From Nitrosomonadales bacterium (GTDB lineage Bacteria > Pseudomonadota > Gammaproteobacteria > Burkholderiales > Gallionellaceae): a stretch of DNA of 64,000 nucleotides. A program made the translations under genes and the position numbers. The notes beneath the pieces are model-generated. The model had not been told where the DNA came from. It was given only the letters and a program-made list of their open reading frames with translations, and made no database searches. Positions 40,547-51,498 of the stretch are shown in pieces (the first letter of the stretch is position 1; every line of letters starts with the position of its first letter). Where the stretch lies: the NCBI GenBank assembly GCA_016235045.1, contig JACRME010000021.1, positions 26,595-90,594 of the forward strand, read 5' to 3'.

Positions 40547-41215
40547 CTAGTCCTGGATGTCCCGCTCCCCCTGCACTACCCATGCCGTCCGGTCGGCCAG
40601 CTCGGCCAGGCTTGAGGCCTGCAGTACGGATGCCGGAACGACGCCCCCCTTGCCATCCGGCAGACCGCGCGTTGCCGTTGCCGCCGCAACGATCGTCGGG
40701 ACATAGCCCAGGTCGCGCGCGACGCGGGCCGTCGAGCTCACGCAGTTGTGCGTCATGAAGCCCACCAGGATGAGATTCTTCTTGCCCGTGCGCCGGATCG
40801 TCTCTTCCAGCCCGGTACCCGCGAAAGCGCTCACCCGCATCTTCTCGATCACCGCCTCACCGGCCAGCGGCTGCAGCGGCGCGACAATTTCATAAGAGCT
40901 GCTGTCCGGATTGAACAGCGCGCCCTGTCCTTTGTGCCGGATGTGGATGACCGGTACGCCGGACTTTCTGGCGCGCGCCAGCAATTGCGCGGTTTCGGCG
41001 ATTGCAGCATCTACGCCAGCCAGAGGCAACGCACCATCGACATATTCACGCTGGGCATCAATGATGATCAACACTGCGTTTGAAAGTTTGGCGGGTTCGG
41101 ACTTTGCACCTGCCATTTCGAACAATGTTTTTGGAAATGTGTCGGCTTGTACAGGGAAAGCGAAGCACAGAAAGCTGATTAAGAAAATTCCGAATAATTT
41201 CATTGTCTTCTCCAT
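40547..41215 (-). CDS. Isochorismatase-family cysteine hydrolase with N-terminal signal peptide
   Basis: MEKTMKLFGIFLISFLCFAFPVQADT signal; AVLIIIDAQREYVDGAL, GFMTHNCVSSTARVARDLGY. Confidence 0.85.
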   Translation of the reverse strand: MEKTMKLFGIFLISFLCFAFPVQADTFPKTLFEMAGAKSEPAKLSNAVLIIIDAQREYVDGALPLAGVDAAIAETAQLLARARKSGVPVIHIRHKGQGALFNPDSSSYEIVAPLQPLAGEAVIEKMRVSAFAGTGLEETIRRTGKKNLILVGFMTHNCVSSTARVARDLGYVPTIVAAATATRGLPDGKGGVVPASVLQASSLAELADRTAWVVQGERDIQD

Positions 41216-41235
41216 TGAGTTAAGGGGCGTGGTGT

Positions 41236-41293
41236 GTAGGTGCGAATTTATTCGCACGGTTTAAGTGTTTTGTGCGAATGAATTCGCACCTAC
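41236..41293. repeat. Double-hairpin repeat GTAGGTGCGAATTTATTCGCAC ... GTGCGAATGAATTCGCACCTAC
   Basis: 22-nt arms inverted with one mismatch; each arm is itself palindromic (GTGCGAAT/ATTCGCAC). Confidence 0.85.
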
Positions 41294-41320
41294 TGGATAC
41301 CGGCCTGCGCCGGTATGACG
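41293..41320. repeat. GGATACCGGCCTGCGCCGGTATGACG dispersed repeat unit
   Basis: ctggataccggcctgcgccggtatgacg; identical string at 42918-42945, related at 62142-62170. Confidence 0.8.
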
Positions 41321-41325
41321 CAGCG

Positions 41326-41727
41326 TCAACTCTTCAAATGTTGCGTAATCGACCAATGCGTCTGGATGAGGCGCCAGCCTTGCTTGTCCAGACGATACAC
41401 CTCGGTGCAATTCCAGCGCATCAGGGTCGTGCCGGTGTACGAGTTCAAGTTGAAGGTCAGCACGGCCGCCTCGCCGCAGACCTGCACTTTCGGTTCGATC
41501 AGCTCATAGCGGTCGATACGGATTGATCCGCGCAACGATTCGTACCAAGCCGTCAGCGCAGCCAGCCCGTCCAGACGCCGTTCGAGGAACGGGTCGAAAT
41601 ACACTACATCGGGAGCGGAAATTTCCAGGTAACCGGACGGATCGCCTGCGCCCCAGCGATCCAGTGCCGTGCGTTCCAGCGCGACGAGCGTGCGGGCGAT
41701 TTCTTCGGTTCGCGACATGTTTTGCAT
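41326..41727 (-). CDS. SnoaL-like / DUF4440 nuclear-transport-factor-2-fold protein
   Basis: MQNMSRTEEIARTLVALERTALDRWGAGDPSGYLEISAPDVVYFDPFLERRLDGLAALTAWYESL. Confidence 0.8.
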   Translation of the reverse strand: MQNMSRTEEIARTLVALERTALDRWGAGDPSGYLEISAPDVVYFDPFLERRLDGLAALTAWYESLRGSIRIDRYELIEPKVQVCGEAAVLTFNLNSYTGTTLMRWNCTEVYRLDKQGWRLIQTHWSITQHLKS

Positions 41728-41817
41728 CCTCATCTGGTTGAATGGTGCGCATGATGTCACTCGGCACATTTCGCCAGCAGTGGCATAATTGCCCAAATCC
41801 ATGCGAAAACTGCCAAG

Positions 41818-42801
41818 ATGAAAATTGCGATGTTATTGGAACAGGGTGCAACCGCCTCCAGCGTCACCACCACGCTGGACATGTTCCGTCTGGCGCAACG
41901 TTACCAGCCCGAAGCGGGTTACCAGCCGCACCTGTTCTCGACCCGGGGAGGCTTGGTGCGACTGACCGATGCGGTCGCCGTCGATACTCAGCCGCTGCCA
42001 GCCGACCTCGGCGCATACGACGCAATCATCCTGCCGGGCTTTTTCGCCGAATCCCTCGATAGCATCGTCAATCAATTGCAGACAACCTGGCGGATCGTTA
42101 TCGACCGGCTGCAAAAGCTGCCTGAAACCACACTGGTGGCCGCCAGTTGTTACGGTACGTTCGTGCTGGCCGAAGCAGGTTTGTTGAACGGCCTACCCGC
42201 CACAACCACCTGGTGGCTCGCCCATGAATTTCAGCAGCGCTATCCGAATATCCGGCTGGATGCGGACAAGACGCTCGTCGACAGCGGGCGCGCCATCACC
42301 GCCGGGGCAATGACGGCGCATACCGATCTCTCCCTGCACGTGCTGCGCCGCCTCGGCGGTGCGGCACTGGCGCGCAGCGTGAGCGGCATCATGCTGGTGG
42401 ATGGCGCACGCTCGTCGCAGCGCCCGTTCATGTCGGTGCAGAAGAACTACTCCGAACCGCTGATCCAGCGTGCCATCGATTGGATGACGACCAACCTTGC
42501 GCTGCCCATCGCCATCGACGACCTCGCCAACGCGATGCACGTGAGCTATCGCACGCTCAACCGCCGCTTTATCGAAATCACCGGATTGACGCCGCTGGCT
42601 TATTTGCAGGCGTTGAAGATTGAACGGACAAAGGAATTGCTGGAAGGAACGCACGACGATTTCGAGGCAATCACCGCGAGCGTGGGATACGAGGATGTTT
42701 CTTCGTTCAGGAGACTGTTCAAACGCTCGACCGGACTTTCCCCGGCGCAGTATCGGCGGCAGTTCAAGGGCAATGCGCCCGTCAGTAGTTTTCACCCTTA
42801 A
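41818..42801 (+). CDS. GlxA-family transcriptional regulator (DJ-1/PfpI-like domain + AraC HTH)
   Basis: 327 aa; AIILPGFFAES, AASCYGTFVLAEAGLL, AraC HTH MHVSYRTLNRRFIEITGLTPLAYLQALKIERTKELLE. Confidence 0.92.
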   Translation: MKIAMLLEQGATASSVTTTLDMFRLAQRYQPEAGYQPHLFSTRGGLVRLTDAVAVDTQPLPADLGAYDAIILPGFFAESLDSIVNQLQTTWRIVIDRLQKLPETTLVAASCYGTFVLAEAGLLNGLPATTTWWLAHEFQQRYPNIRLDADKTLVDSGRAITAGAMTAHTDLSLHVLRRLGGAALARSVSGIMLVDGARSSQRPFMSVQKNYSEPLIQRAIDWMTTNLALPIAIDDLANAMHVSYRTLNRRFIEITGLTPLAYLQALKIERTKELLEGTHDDFEAITASVGYEDVSSFRRLFKRSTGLSPAQYRRQFKGNAPVSSFHP

Positions 42802-42820
42802 CCCCAACAATCCATTAAGC

Positions 42821-42945
42821 CGTCATTCGGGTGCAGGCCGGAATCCAGCAATACAAAATAAGCCGCGAAGCGGACAAATTCGCGAGGTTGCCCCGCTGGC
42901 GGGAATTTGTTATCCATCTGGATACCGGCCTGCGCCGGTATGACG
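42821..42945. repeat. Palindromic dispersed repeat (CGTCATTC...GGCCGGAATCCAG / CTGGATACCGGCC...GGTATGACG)
   Basis: Inverted termini cgtcattcgggtgcaggccggaatccag ... ctggataccggcctgcgccggtatgacg. Confidence 0.8.
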
Positions 42946-42962
42946 CAGACTAGGCTACTGGA

Positions 42963-43253
42963 TTAGCCGGGTTTGTAAGTGCGCTTGCGCGGTTGCGTGA
43001 ACGACCACCACGGCAATGCATCGCCACCGTCCATGAAATGAACCACAGACATGAATACATCGATCACGCAGGGATCGTGGCGCACGCCCGTCCGCTGGCA
43101 CAGCGCTTCATACAATTGAAACGGATCCCGCCCAGCCAACTGTATCGGCGAACGAATACCGATGCAACGCAGATCGGCCGCCATCGTCTTGCCGATGTTG
43201 GGCAGGTCTTCCAGTTCGAAGAGCTTGTTGCGCTGGACTTTCCGGGGATTCAT
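42963..43253 (-). CDS. Helix-hairpin-helix (Cdd1/'pathogenicity locus'-like) protein
   Basis: [74 protein letters not shown]. Confidence 0.78.
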   Translation of the reverse strand: MNPRKVQRNKLFELEDLPNIGKTMAADLRCIGIRSPIQLAGRDPFQLYEALCQRTGVRHDPCVIDVFMSVVHFMDGGDALPWWSFTQPRKRTYKPG

Positions 43254-43333
43254 GTTGGAGTTTGGCTGTTTGCGTCAGAGCGCATCGTATCAGCCTGAGC
43301 TACGAGAAAGAACTGGCATGGCTGAAAAAGAAA

Positions 43334-43357
43334 AAGGCCACCGGTTAAAGTGGCCTA
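43334..43357 (-). terminator. Terminator downstream of tRNA-Pro
   Basis: minus-strand AGGCCACTTTAACCGGTGGCCTTTTTCTTTTTC. Confidence 0.8.
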
Positions 43358-43371
43358 AGTTCTTTTACTAC

Positions 43372-43448
43372 TGGTCGGGGCGGGGAGATTCGAACTCCCG
43401 ACCCCTTGCACCCCATGCAAGTACGCTACCAGGCTGCGCTACGCCCCG
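43372..43448 (-). tRNA. tRNA-Pro (anticodon GGG), CCA encoded
   Basis: CGGGGCGTAGCGCAGCCTGGTAGCGTACTTGCATGGGGTGCAAGGGGTCGGGAGTTCGAATCTCCCCGCCCCGACCA; loop ATGGGGT. Confidence 0.96.
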
Positions 43449-43510
43449 AGGGCGCGGATTATAGCAGAGCACTTTGAATAACTTGAAGCAGTTTTATGCG
43501 ATTTTTCGAT

Positions 43511-43876
43511 TCACGCGTGCAGCAGCGAGATGATATCGCGCAGTTCGCGCCGGAAGACCGCCATGTTCTGGTTGGGGACGACGGGTGCGGCTTCTTCCTG
43601 ACGGATGGCATGCTGATCCAGACGGCTGCGCGCGCCGCTGATGGTGAAGCCTTCTTCGTACAGCAGTTGGCGGATGCGGCGGATGAGCAGTACTTCGTGA
43701 TGCTGGTAGTAACGACGATTGCCGCCGCGCTTGACCGGCTTGAGCTGGGTGAATTCCTGTTCCCAGTAGCGCAGCACATGCGCCTTCACCCCGCACAATT
43801 CGCTGACTTCGCCGATGGTGAAGTAGCGTTTTGCCGGGATGGGCGGCAGATCGGAATTAGCTACGTGATGTTCCAT
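43511..43876 (-). CDS. MerR-family transcriptional regulator
   Basis: [63 protein letters not shown]; downstream of ihfA. Confidence 0.92.
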   Translation of the reverse strand: MEHHVANSDLPPIPAKRYFTIGEVSELCGVKAHVLRYWEQEFTQLKPVKRGGNRRYYQHHEVLLIRRIRQLLYEEGFTISGARSRLDQHAIRQEEAAPVVPNQNMAVFRRELRDIISLLHA

Positions 43877-44165
43877 GATAGGTCTTTTCTACCATGCTCT
43901 TGAGTTTCTGGCTGGGGTGGAAAGTCACCACACGGCGCGCCGTGATCGGAATTTCCTCGCCGGTCTTGGGGTTGCGCCCGGGACGTTGCGGCTTGTCGCG
44001 CAACTGGAAGTTGCCGAAGCCGGAAAGCTTGACGCTTTCGCCTTTCTCCAACTGCATGCGTATCTCCTCGAAGAACGCTTCCACCATATCTTTTGCTTCG
44101 CGCTTGTTCAGACCGACTTTTTCAAACAGCAAATCGGCCAGTTCAGCCTTGGTCAATGTCGTCAT
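43857..44165 (-). CDS. ihfA: Integration host factor subunit alpha
   Basis: 102 aa [89 protein letters not shown]. Confidence 0.97.
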   Translation of the reverse strand: MTTLTKAELADLLFEKVGLNKREAKDMVEAFFEEIRMQLEKGESVKLSGFGNFQLRDKPQRPGRNPKTGEEIPITARRVVTFHPSQKLKSMVEKTYHGTSRS

Positions 44166-44174
44166 ATTCCCCTC

Positions 44175-46529
44175 TTACACTCGCAACTGCGCGCCTTGAC
44201 GTTGCAAAGCCGCAACCAGGCGAGCTATATTTTCTTCAATCTCATTATCAGTCAGAGTCTTTTGAGTATCTTGCAATAACACACGGAATGCAAGGCTTTT
44301 TTTGCTTTGCTCCACGCCTTTGCCGCGGTACACGTCGAATAGTGCCAACTCGACCACATTGGGTGCTTTTTCCGCCTGCATCACGTCCAAAAGCGCCTGA
44401 ACGGTCACATTTTCATCAACCAATACAGCAATATCCCGTCGAACCGGCGGGAATCGCGAGATGTCCGCCAACCGGGGGACGCTGCCCTGGGTCAATGCAG
44501 CCAGTTCGACCTCAAACCACACCACTGCCTGCGGCAAATCATATTGTTGCTGCCATTGCGGGTGCAATTCGCCGATCCAGCCTACGACACGTCCATCCAG
44601 CAGGATGCGCGCCGAACGGCCGGGATGCGAGGCCGGATATGGCGCTGCGTGGAATTCCAGGCGGCGTGGCGCAAACAGGGCTTCGACATCGCCTTTCACG
44701 TCGTAGAAATCCACACCCCGTGCCGGCGAACCCCATTGCTCCGGCAGGACGCCGCCGTAGGCCAATCCGGCAAGGCGCTCGCTTTGCTTATAACTGCCCG
44801 CCTCGGCGGCGAAACAGCCGCCAATCTCGAACAGGCGCACTCGGGGCTGCTTGCGCGCAAGATTGGTACGCAACGCCGCCAGCAGACCACCCAGCAAACT
44901 GCTGCGCATCACACTCATCTGGCTGGCGATGGGATTCTTCAGGGCGATAGGCGCATTGTTGCCGCACAGATCGCGCTCCCAGTCGGCTTCCACGAAGGCA
45001 TAGTTGATGGTTTCCTGATAATCGCGCAACACCATGCTCTGGCGCAGCTTTGCCAGCGGGCGCTGGGACTCGACCTGCGGCAAGATGGTCATGCGCGCCT
45101 GAATCGGGGCCGGCTGGATTTTTTCGTAGCCATGCACGCGCGCAACTTCTTCGATCAGGTCTTCTTCGATGGCGATATCGAAACGGTAGCTGGGCGGCGT
45201 TACCGAGAATTCATCGCCCTTCTGCTGCGACACCATGCCGAGCCGTTTCAATATCTGCGCGATTTCATCGGTCTTCAGTTCCACGCCCAGGACACGATGC
45301 ACGCGCGACGTGCGCAGTTTAACCGGCTGGCGTGCGGGCAGTTCGCCTTGCGCTTCCGTTACCGCGCCCGCCTGCCCCCCGCAGATGTCGAGGATCAATT
45401 GCGTCGCGCGATCCAGCGCTGCTGCCGCAGCGGCAAAATCCACCCCGCGCTCGAACCGATAGGAGGAATCGGAACTGAAGCCAAGCAGGCGCGATTTGCC
45501 GACGATCGCCGCGGGCGAGAAAAACGCGCTTTCGAGGAAAATGTCGGTAGTCGCATTGTCCACTGCGCTGTCAGCACCGCCCATCACGCCCGCCAGCGCG
45601 ACCGGCTTCTTGCCATCGGCGATCACCAGCATGTCCTCTTTCAACGCCACGACTTGCTCGTTCAGCAGTTTCAGGCTCTCGCCATTGCGCGCGAAACGCA
45701 CTTCGATGTCGCCGTTCAATTTGTTCAAATCGAAAGCATGCAGCGGCTGCCCCAGTTCCAGCAGCACGTAGTTGGTCACGTCCACCAGCGCGCTGATACT
45801 GCGCAGGCCGCAACGCTGCAGGCGCTGCACCATCCACACCGGCGTAGCTGCCTTGGCGTTCACGCCGGAAATCGCGCGCCCGCTGTAACGCGGACAGGCG
45901 GCGGATGCGGTTAATTTGACCTTGCGGCTTTGGCTGCCGGCTTGTTTGAAGGAGACTTGCGGAACCGCTTGCAGCGACGCACCCGTTAATGCCGCCACTT
46001 CGCGCGCGATGCCGTTCAGCGACAGGCAATCGCTGCGGTTCGGCGTCAGTTTAAGGGTGATCAGGTGATCGTCCAGATCGAGATGCGCGCGGATGCTTTG
46101 TCCGACGACCGCATCGGCAGCCAGCACCATCAACCCCGCACTTTCCTCGGCCAGACCGAGTTCTTTTTCCGAACACATCATGCCGAAGGAGGCGATGCCG
46201 CGCACCTTGGCTTGTTTGATCTCGATGCCGGGCAACTTGGCACCGACCAGCGCGCATGGTGCTTTCATGCCCACGGTCACGTTTCCGGCACCGCACACGA
46301 TGGTCAGCGGTTCAGCCTGTCCGACATTCACCGTCAGCACGTTCAAGCGGTCAGCATCGGGATGCTTATCTTTAGTCAGCACCTGCGCCACCACGACCTT
46401 CTCGAAAGCCGGAGCGACGGAAGTCATCTCCTCCACTTCCAGCCCAGCCATGGTCAACAGATGCGACAACTCGTCGCTGGTGAGCGAAGGGTTCACGAAG
46501 GTACGCAACCAGGATTCGGAAAATTGCAT
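44175..46529 (-). CDS. pheT: Phenylalanyl-tRNA synthetase beta subunit
   Basis: 784 aa MQFSESWLRTFVNPSLTSDELSHLLTMAGLEVE... Confidence 0.97.
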   Translation of the reverse strand: MQFSESWLRTFVNPSLTSDELSHLLTMAGLEVEEMTSVAPAFEKVVVAQVLTKDKHPDADRLNVLTVNVGQAEPLTIVCGAGNVTVGMKAPCALVGAKLPGIEIKQAKVRGIASFGMMCSEKELGLAEESAGLMVLAADAVVGQSIRAHLDLDDHLITLKLTPNRSDCLSLNGIAREVAALTGASLQAVPQVSFKQAGSQSRKVKLTASAACPRYSGRAISGVNAKAATPVWMVQRLQRCGLRSISALVDVTNYVLLELGQPLHAFDLNKLNGDIEVRFARNGESLKLLNEQVVALKEDMLVIADGKKPVALAGVMGGADSAVDNATTDIFLESAFFSPAAIVGKSRLLGFSSDSSYRFERGVDFAAAAAALDRATQLILDICGGQAGAVTEAQGELPARQPVKLRTSRVHRVLGVELKTDEIAQILKRLGMVSQQKGDEFSVTPPSYRFDIAIEEDLIEEVARVHGYEKIQPAPIQARMTILPQVESQRPLAKLRQSMVLRDYQETINYAFVEADWERDLCGNNAPIALKNPIASQMSVMRSSLLGGLLAALRTNLARKQPRVRLFEIGGCFAAEAGSYKQSERLAGLAYGGVLPEQWGSPARGVDFYDVKGDVEALFAPRRLEFHAAPYPASHPGRSARILLDGRVVGWIGELHPQWQQQYDLPQAVVWFEVELAALTQGSVPRLADISRFPPVRRDIAVLVDENVTVQALLDVMQAEKAPNVVELALFDVYRGKGVEQSKKSLAFRVLLQDTQKTLTDNEIEENIARLVAALQRQGAQLRV

Positions 46530-46530
46530 A

Positions 46531-47544
<1,014 letters not shown>

Positions 47545-47557
47545 TCAGTTTTGAAAC

Positions 47558-47588
47558 AAAAAAAGGAGGCATGACGCCTCCTTTTTTA
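47558..47588 (-). terminator. Terminator/attenuator-like hairpin between rplT and pheS
   Basis: aaaaaaaggaggc-atgac-gcctcctttttta; minus strand GGAGGC...GCCTCC followed by T7, about 17 nt upstream of pheS ATG. Confidence 0.8.
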
Positions 47589-47601
47589 TCTAGCGCAATA
47601 T

Positions 47602-47961
47602 TTACGCGCCGAGGCTGGCTTTGGCTTGTGCGACGATCTGCGCGAACGCAGCCTTGTCGAACACGGCCAAATCGGCCAGCACCTTGCGATCGATCTCAAT
47701 CGCGGCTTTCTTCAGGCCGTTCATGAATACGCTGTACGCCATACCCTGCTCGCGTGCAGCCGCATTGATACGGGCGATCCACAGCGTGCGGAACTGGCGC
47801 TTGCGTTGACGACGGTCGCGGTAGGCATATTGACCGGCCTTCATCACCGCTTCCTTGGCGATGCGATAGACGCTGTTGCGACGGCCGCGGTAACCCTTGG
47901 CCTGATCCAGAACCTTCTTATGGCGCGCGCGCGCCGTTACACCACGTTTGACTCTTGGCAT
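47602..47961 (-). CDS. rplT: 50S ribosomal protein L20
   Basis: 119 aa [58 protein letters not shown]. Confidence 0.98.
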   Translation of the reverse strand: MPRVKRGVTARARHKKVLDQAKGYRGRRNSVYRIAKEAVMKAGQYAYRDRRQRKRQFRTLWIARINAAAREQGMAYSVFMNGLKKAAIEIDRKVLADLAVFDKAAFAQIVAQAKASLGA

Positions 47962-47970
47962 GTTCGCTCC

Positions 47971-48168
47971 TTATGCGTAGGGCAACATGGCGCGCACGGA
48001 CGCCGTGTTGGTTTCATGGACACCGGTAGAGCCGCGCAGTTGGCGCTTGTTCTTGGTGGTTTTCTTGGTGAGGATGTGGCGCTTGAACGCTTGACCGCGC
48101 TTGATGCTGCCACCGGCGCGGACGCTGAAGCGCTTTTTCGCACCGCTCTTGGTTTTCATCTTTGGCAT
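47971..48168 (-). CDS. rpmI: 50S ribosomal protein L35
   Basis: [46 protein letters not shown]. Confidence 0.97.
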   Translation of the reverse strand: MPKMKTKSGAKKRFSVRAGGSIKRGQAFKRHILTKKTTKNKRQLRGSTGVHETNTASVRAMLPYA

Positions 48169-48297
48169 AACGACTCCATTTATTTGATGACGCCGGGAGG
48201 TCCCTGACAGGAACGCTTGAAAACCCGGAACCACTTGTGCGGGACTCTTTTTACGACCACCGCAACGGCAAGTCCCTTGCTCCGTTGCAATGCAAAA

Positions 48298-48816
48298 TCA
48301 TTTCCTCTTCGGGCCGAGCACCATCACCATCTGACGGCCTTCCATCTTCGGGAACTGCTCGACCACGCCGTGTTCGTCCAGGTCTGCCTTGATGCGCTCG
48401 ATCAGCTTCATGCCGATCTCCTGGTGCGCCATTTCGCGTCCGCGGAAACGCAAGGTAATCTTGGTCTTGTCGCCGTCGGCCAGGAATTTGATCAGGTTGC
48501 GCAACTTGATGTTGTAGTCGCCTTCGTCCGTTCCCGGGCGAAACTTGATTTCCTTGATCTGAACCTGTTTCTGCTTAAGCTTGGCTTCGTGCTGTTTCTT
48601 GGCTTCCGCGTACTTGAATTTGCCGATATCCATGATCCGGCATACGGGCGGTTCCGCCAAAGGGGCGATCTCCACCAAATCCAGTTCCGCTTCGTCCGCC
48701 ATGCGCAATGCTTCCGCAATTGCCACGACACCAGCCTGCTCTCCCTCCGCGCCGATGAGCCGCACCTGCGGTGCTGTTATCTGCTCATTGATACGCTGCG
48801 ACTTATCTTGTGCTAT
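48298..48816 (-). CDS. infC: Translation initiation factor IF-3, probable ATA start codon
   Basis: In-frame extension of the listed ORF: (ATA)[55 protein letters not shown] 8 nt upstream of ATA. Confidence 0.93.
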   Translation of the reverse strand: MAQDKSQRINEQITAPQVRLIGAEGEQAGVVAIAEALRMADEAELDLVEIAPLAEPPVCRIMDIGKFKYAEAKKQHEAKLKQKQVQIKEIKFRPGTDEGDYNIKLRNLIKFLADGDKTKITLRFRGREMAHQEIGMKLIERIKADLDEHGVVEQFPKMEGRQMVMVLGPKRK

Positions 48817-48837
48817 TGGAAATTCTCCATTAAAAAA

Positions 48838-50751
48838 TTAAACCGCACTCTCCGCATGCAGCTCGGTTTGCAAGCGCTGAATCAGCGCCTCCACCGACAT
48901 CTGCCCAAGGTCTTCACCTGTTCGGGATCGCACGGCAACGAGACTTGCAGCCACTTCCTTGTCGCCAATAATTAGCTGGTAAGGCAACTTCTGCAAGCTA
49001 TGTTCGCGTATTTTATAGGTAATCTTCTCGTTGCGCAAATCCGATTGCACGCGGAAGCCGGATGCACGCAAGGTTTCCGCCACTTTCCCGGCATATTCCT
49101 CCTGCGCCTGGGAGATGTTCATCACCACCATCTGCACCGGCGCCAGCCACAAAGGCAGGGCGCCGGCATGGTTTTCCACCAGAATCCCGATGAAACGCTC
49201 CAGCGAACCCAGGATAGCGCGGTGCAGCATCACCGGCACCTTGCGGCTGTTGTCCTCGTCCACGAACTCGGCCCCCAGTCTTCCCGGCATGGAAAAGTCC
49301 ACCTGGATGGTGCCGCACTGCCAGGAACGGCCGATGGCGTCCTTGATGTGGAACTCGATCTTGGGGCCGTAGAACGCGCCCTCGCCCGGCAACTCGACCC
49401 AGCTCAGACCGGAAGCGCGCAAAGCACCGCGCAAGGCTTCTTCGGACTTATCCCAGATTTCGTCTGAGCCGACCCGGCTGTCCGGGCGCAGCGCCAGCTT
49501 GACCACCACGTCGTTGAAGCCGAAATCCTTGTAAACCTTCAACACCAGCGCATTGAACGCGGTCACCTCGGACTCGATCTGGCTTTCGGTACAAAAAATG
49601 TGTCCGTCGTCCTGCACGAAACCGCGCACCCGCATCAGGCCGTGCAAGCCGCCGGACGGCTCGTTGCGGTGACAGGAGCCAAACTCGCCGTAGCGCAGCG
49701 GCAGTTCGCGATAGGAACGCAGATCGGCGTTGAACACCTGGATGTGGCCGGGGCAATTCATCGGCTTGATCGCGTATTCGTGTTTTTCCGACTCGGTGGT
49801 GAACATGTTGGCCTTGAAGTGTTCCCAGTGGCCGGATTTTTCCCATAGCACGCGGTCGATGATCTGCGGGCAGCGGACTTCCTGATAACCGTTATCCAGA
49901 TAGACGCGGCGCATGTACTGCTCGACCACCTGCCATACCGCCCAGCCCTTGGGGTGCCAGAACACCATACCCGGCGCTTCGTCCTGCATGTGGAACAGGT
50001 CGAGCAATTTGCCGATCTTGCGGTGGTCGCGCTTCTCCGCCTCTTCCAGACGGGTCAGGTAGGCATCCAGGTCTTCCTTCTTGGCCCAAGCTGTGCCGTA
50101 GATGCGCTGCAGCATCTCGTTCTTCGAGTCGCCGCGCCAATAAGCGCCGGCCACCTTCATCAACTTGAATGCCTTCAGCTTGCCGGTCGACGGCACGTGC
50201 GGGCCGCGGCATAGGTCTGTGAACTCGCCTTCGCTGTACAGCGAAACGTCCTGATCGGCCGGGATCGACTCGATGATCTCGGCCTTGTACTTTTCGCCGA
50301 TGGACTTGAAATAGGCTACCGCCTCGTCGCGCGGCAATACCTTGCGCGTCACCGGCAGGTCTTTCTTGGCCAACTCCGCCATGCGTTTTTCAATCGCCGT
50401 CAGGTCTTCCGGCGTAAACGGGCGCGAATAGGCAAAATCGTAATAAAAGCCGTTCTCGATCACCGGACCAATGGTCACCTGCGCCTCGGGAAACAGTTCC
50501 TTAACCGCATAGGCCAGCAAGTGTGCCGTGGAATGGCGGATCAGGTCGATGCCATCCTCGTCCTTGTCGGTGATGATGGCCAGCTTGGCATCGGCAGAAA
50601 TCAGGTGCGAGGTATCTACCAGCGTCCCGTCCACCTTGCCTGCCAGCGCGGCACGCGCCAAGCCGGCACCGATGCTCTGCGCGACTTCGGCAACAGTCAC
50701 AGGATTGGGATAACTGCGTTGCGAACCATCCGGTAAGGTAATGACAGGCAT
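48838..50751 (-). CDS. thrS: Threonyl-tRNA synthetase
   Basis: [42 protein letters not shown]...; [36 protein letters not shown]. Confidence 0.98.
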   Translation of the reverse strand: MPVITLPDGSQRSYPNPVTVAEVAQSIGAGLARAALAGKVDGTLVDTSHLISADAKLAIITDKDEDGIDLIRHSTAHLLAYAVKELFPEAQVTIGPVIENGFYYDFAYSRPFTPEDLTAIEKRMAELAKKDLPVTRKVLPRDEAVAYFKSIGEKYKAEIIESIPADQDVSLYSEGEFTDLCRGPHVPSTGKLKAFKLMKVAGAYWRGDSKNEMLQRIYGTAWAKKEDLDAYLTRLEEAEKRDHRKIGKLLDLFHMQDEAPGMVFWHPKGWAVWQVVEQYMRRVYLDNGYQEVRCPQIIDRVLWEKSGHWEHFKANMFTTESEKHEYAIKPMNCPGHIQVFNADLRSYRELPLRYGEFGSCHRNEPSGGLHGLMRVRGFVQDDGHIFCTESQIESEVTAFNALVLKVYKDFGFNDVVVKLALRPDSRVGSDEIWDKSEEALRGALRASGLSWVELPGEGAFYGPKIEFHIKDAIGRSWQCGTIQVDFSMPGRLGAEFVDEDNSRKVPVMLHRAILGSLERFIGILVENHAGALPLWLAPVQMVVMNISQAQEEYAGKVAETLRASGFRVQSDLRNEKITYKIREHSLQKLPYQLIIGDKEVAASLVAVRSRTGEDLGQMSVEALIQRLQTELHAESAV

Positions 50752-50874
50752 TTTATTCACTCTGCTAAAAACAAATGCGGCGAACGCCGCACTTCACATT
50801 TCAAAGGCGCACCCTGCGCCAAACGGGCGCGCAGTATAGCGCAAGTCACTCCACTATCGAACCCTATTCCAAGA

Positions 50875-51189
50875 TCACGCCAGCATTTCAAGCAACACTG
50901 GATGCCACTTTGCCAAGTCGACCTCGCCCATTTTTCCGGCCAAGCGGCGCTTATCCACCGAACGCAATTGATCGAGCAGGATGCGGGCAGATTTGCCTGC
51001 GAATTTGACTTCCGGGCGGCAACCAAGCGGTTGTCCCTGGCTGGTGAGTGGGGCGATGATCACGCGCGGCAATGCGGCGTTCATGTCGTCGGGCGAGACG
51101 ATTAATGCGGGGCGTGTTTTCTTGATTTCGGTGACGATGGTTGGGTCGAGGTTGACCCAATATACCTCGCCGCGCTTTACCACACCCAC
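50875..51189 (-). CDS. MazF/PemK-family endoribonuclease toxin
   Basis: KRGEVYWVNLDPTIVTEIKKTRPALIVSPDDMNAALPRVIIAPLTSQG. Confidence 0.93.
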   Translation of the reverse strand: MGVVKRGEVYWVNLDPTIVTEIKKTRPALIVSPDDMNAALPRVIIAPLTSQGQPLGCRPEVKFAGKSARILLDQLRSVDKRRLAGKMGEVDLAKWHPVLLEMLA

Positions 51190-51413
51190 TCCTCCCCCCC
51201 TTCGTCTATAGGCAAGATTGCAAGCGGTTCGGCATCGGTTTCCGGCAGATAACCTGTGAACCAGTCGGCACGGGGAGCGTTGATAGGGGCGATCACCAAA
51301 TTTTTACCTTCCAATCGAATATCCACTTCTTCGCCCATTTCGCATGCAGCCAGAAGCGCTGCCGGAATGATGACCCCGCGGGAATTTCCCACTTTTCTCA
51401 AATTGGTACGCAT
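51177..51413 (-). CDS. MazE/AbrB-family antitoxin
   Basis: MRTNLRKVGNSRGVIIPAALLAACEMGEEVDIRLEGKNLVIAP; 3' end overlaps toxin start. Confidence 0.92.
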   Translation of the reverse strand: MRTNLRKVGNSRGVIIPAALLAACEMGEEVDIRLEGKNLVIAPINAPRADWFTGYLPETDAEPLAILPIDEGGEEWVW

Positions 51414-51498
51414 GACCTTCTCCAAAACGCAATGTGGTAACTATGTTATAACACGCTTCATCAACAAAGCAAGGGGTGCTTTGCGGCTCGACATCAGT

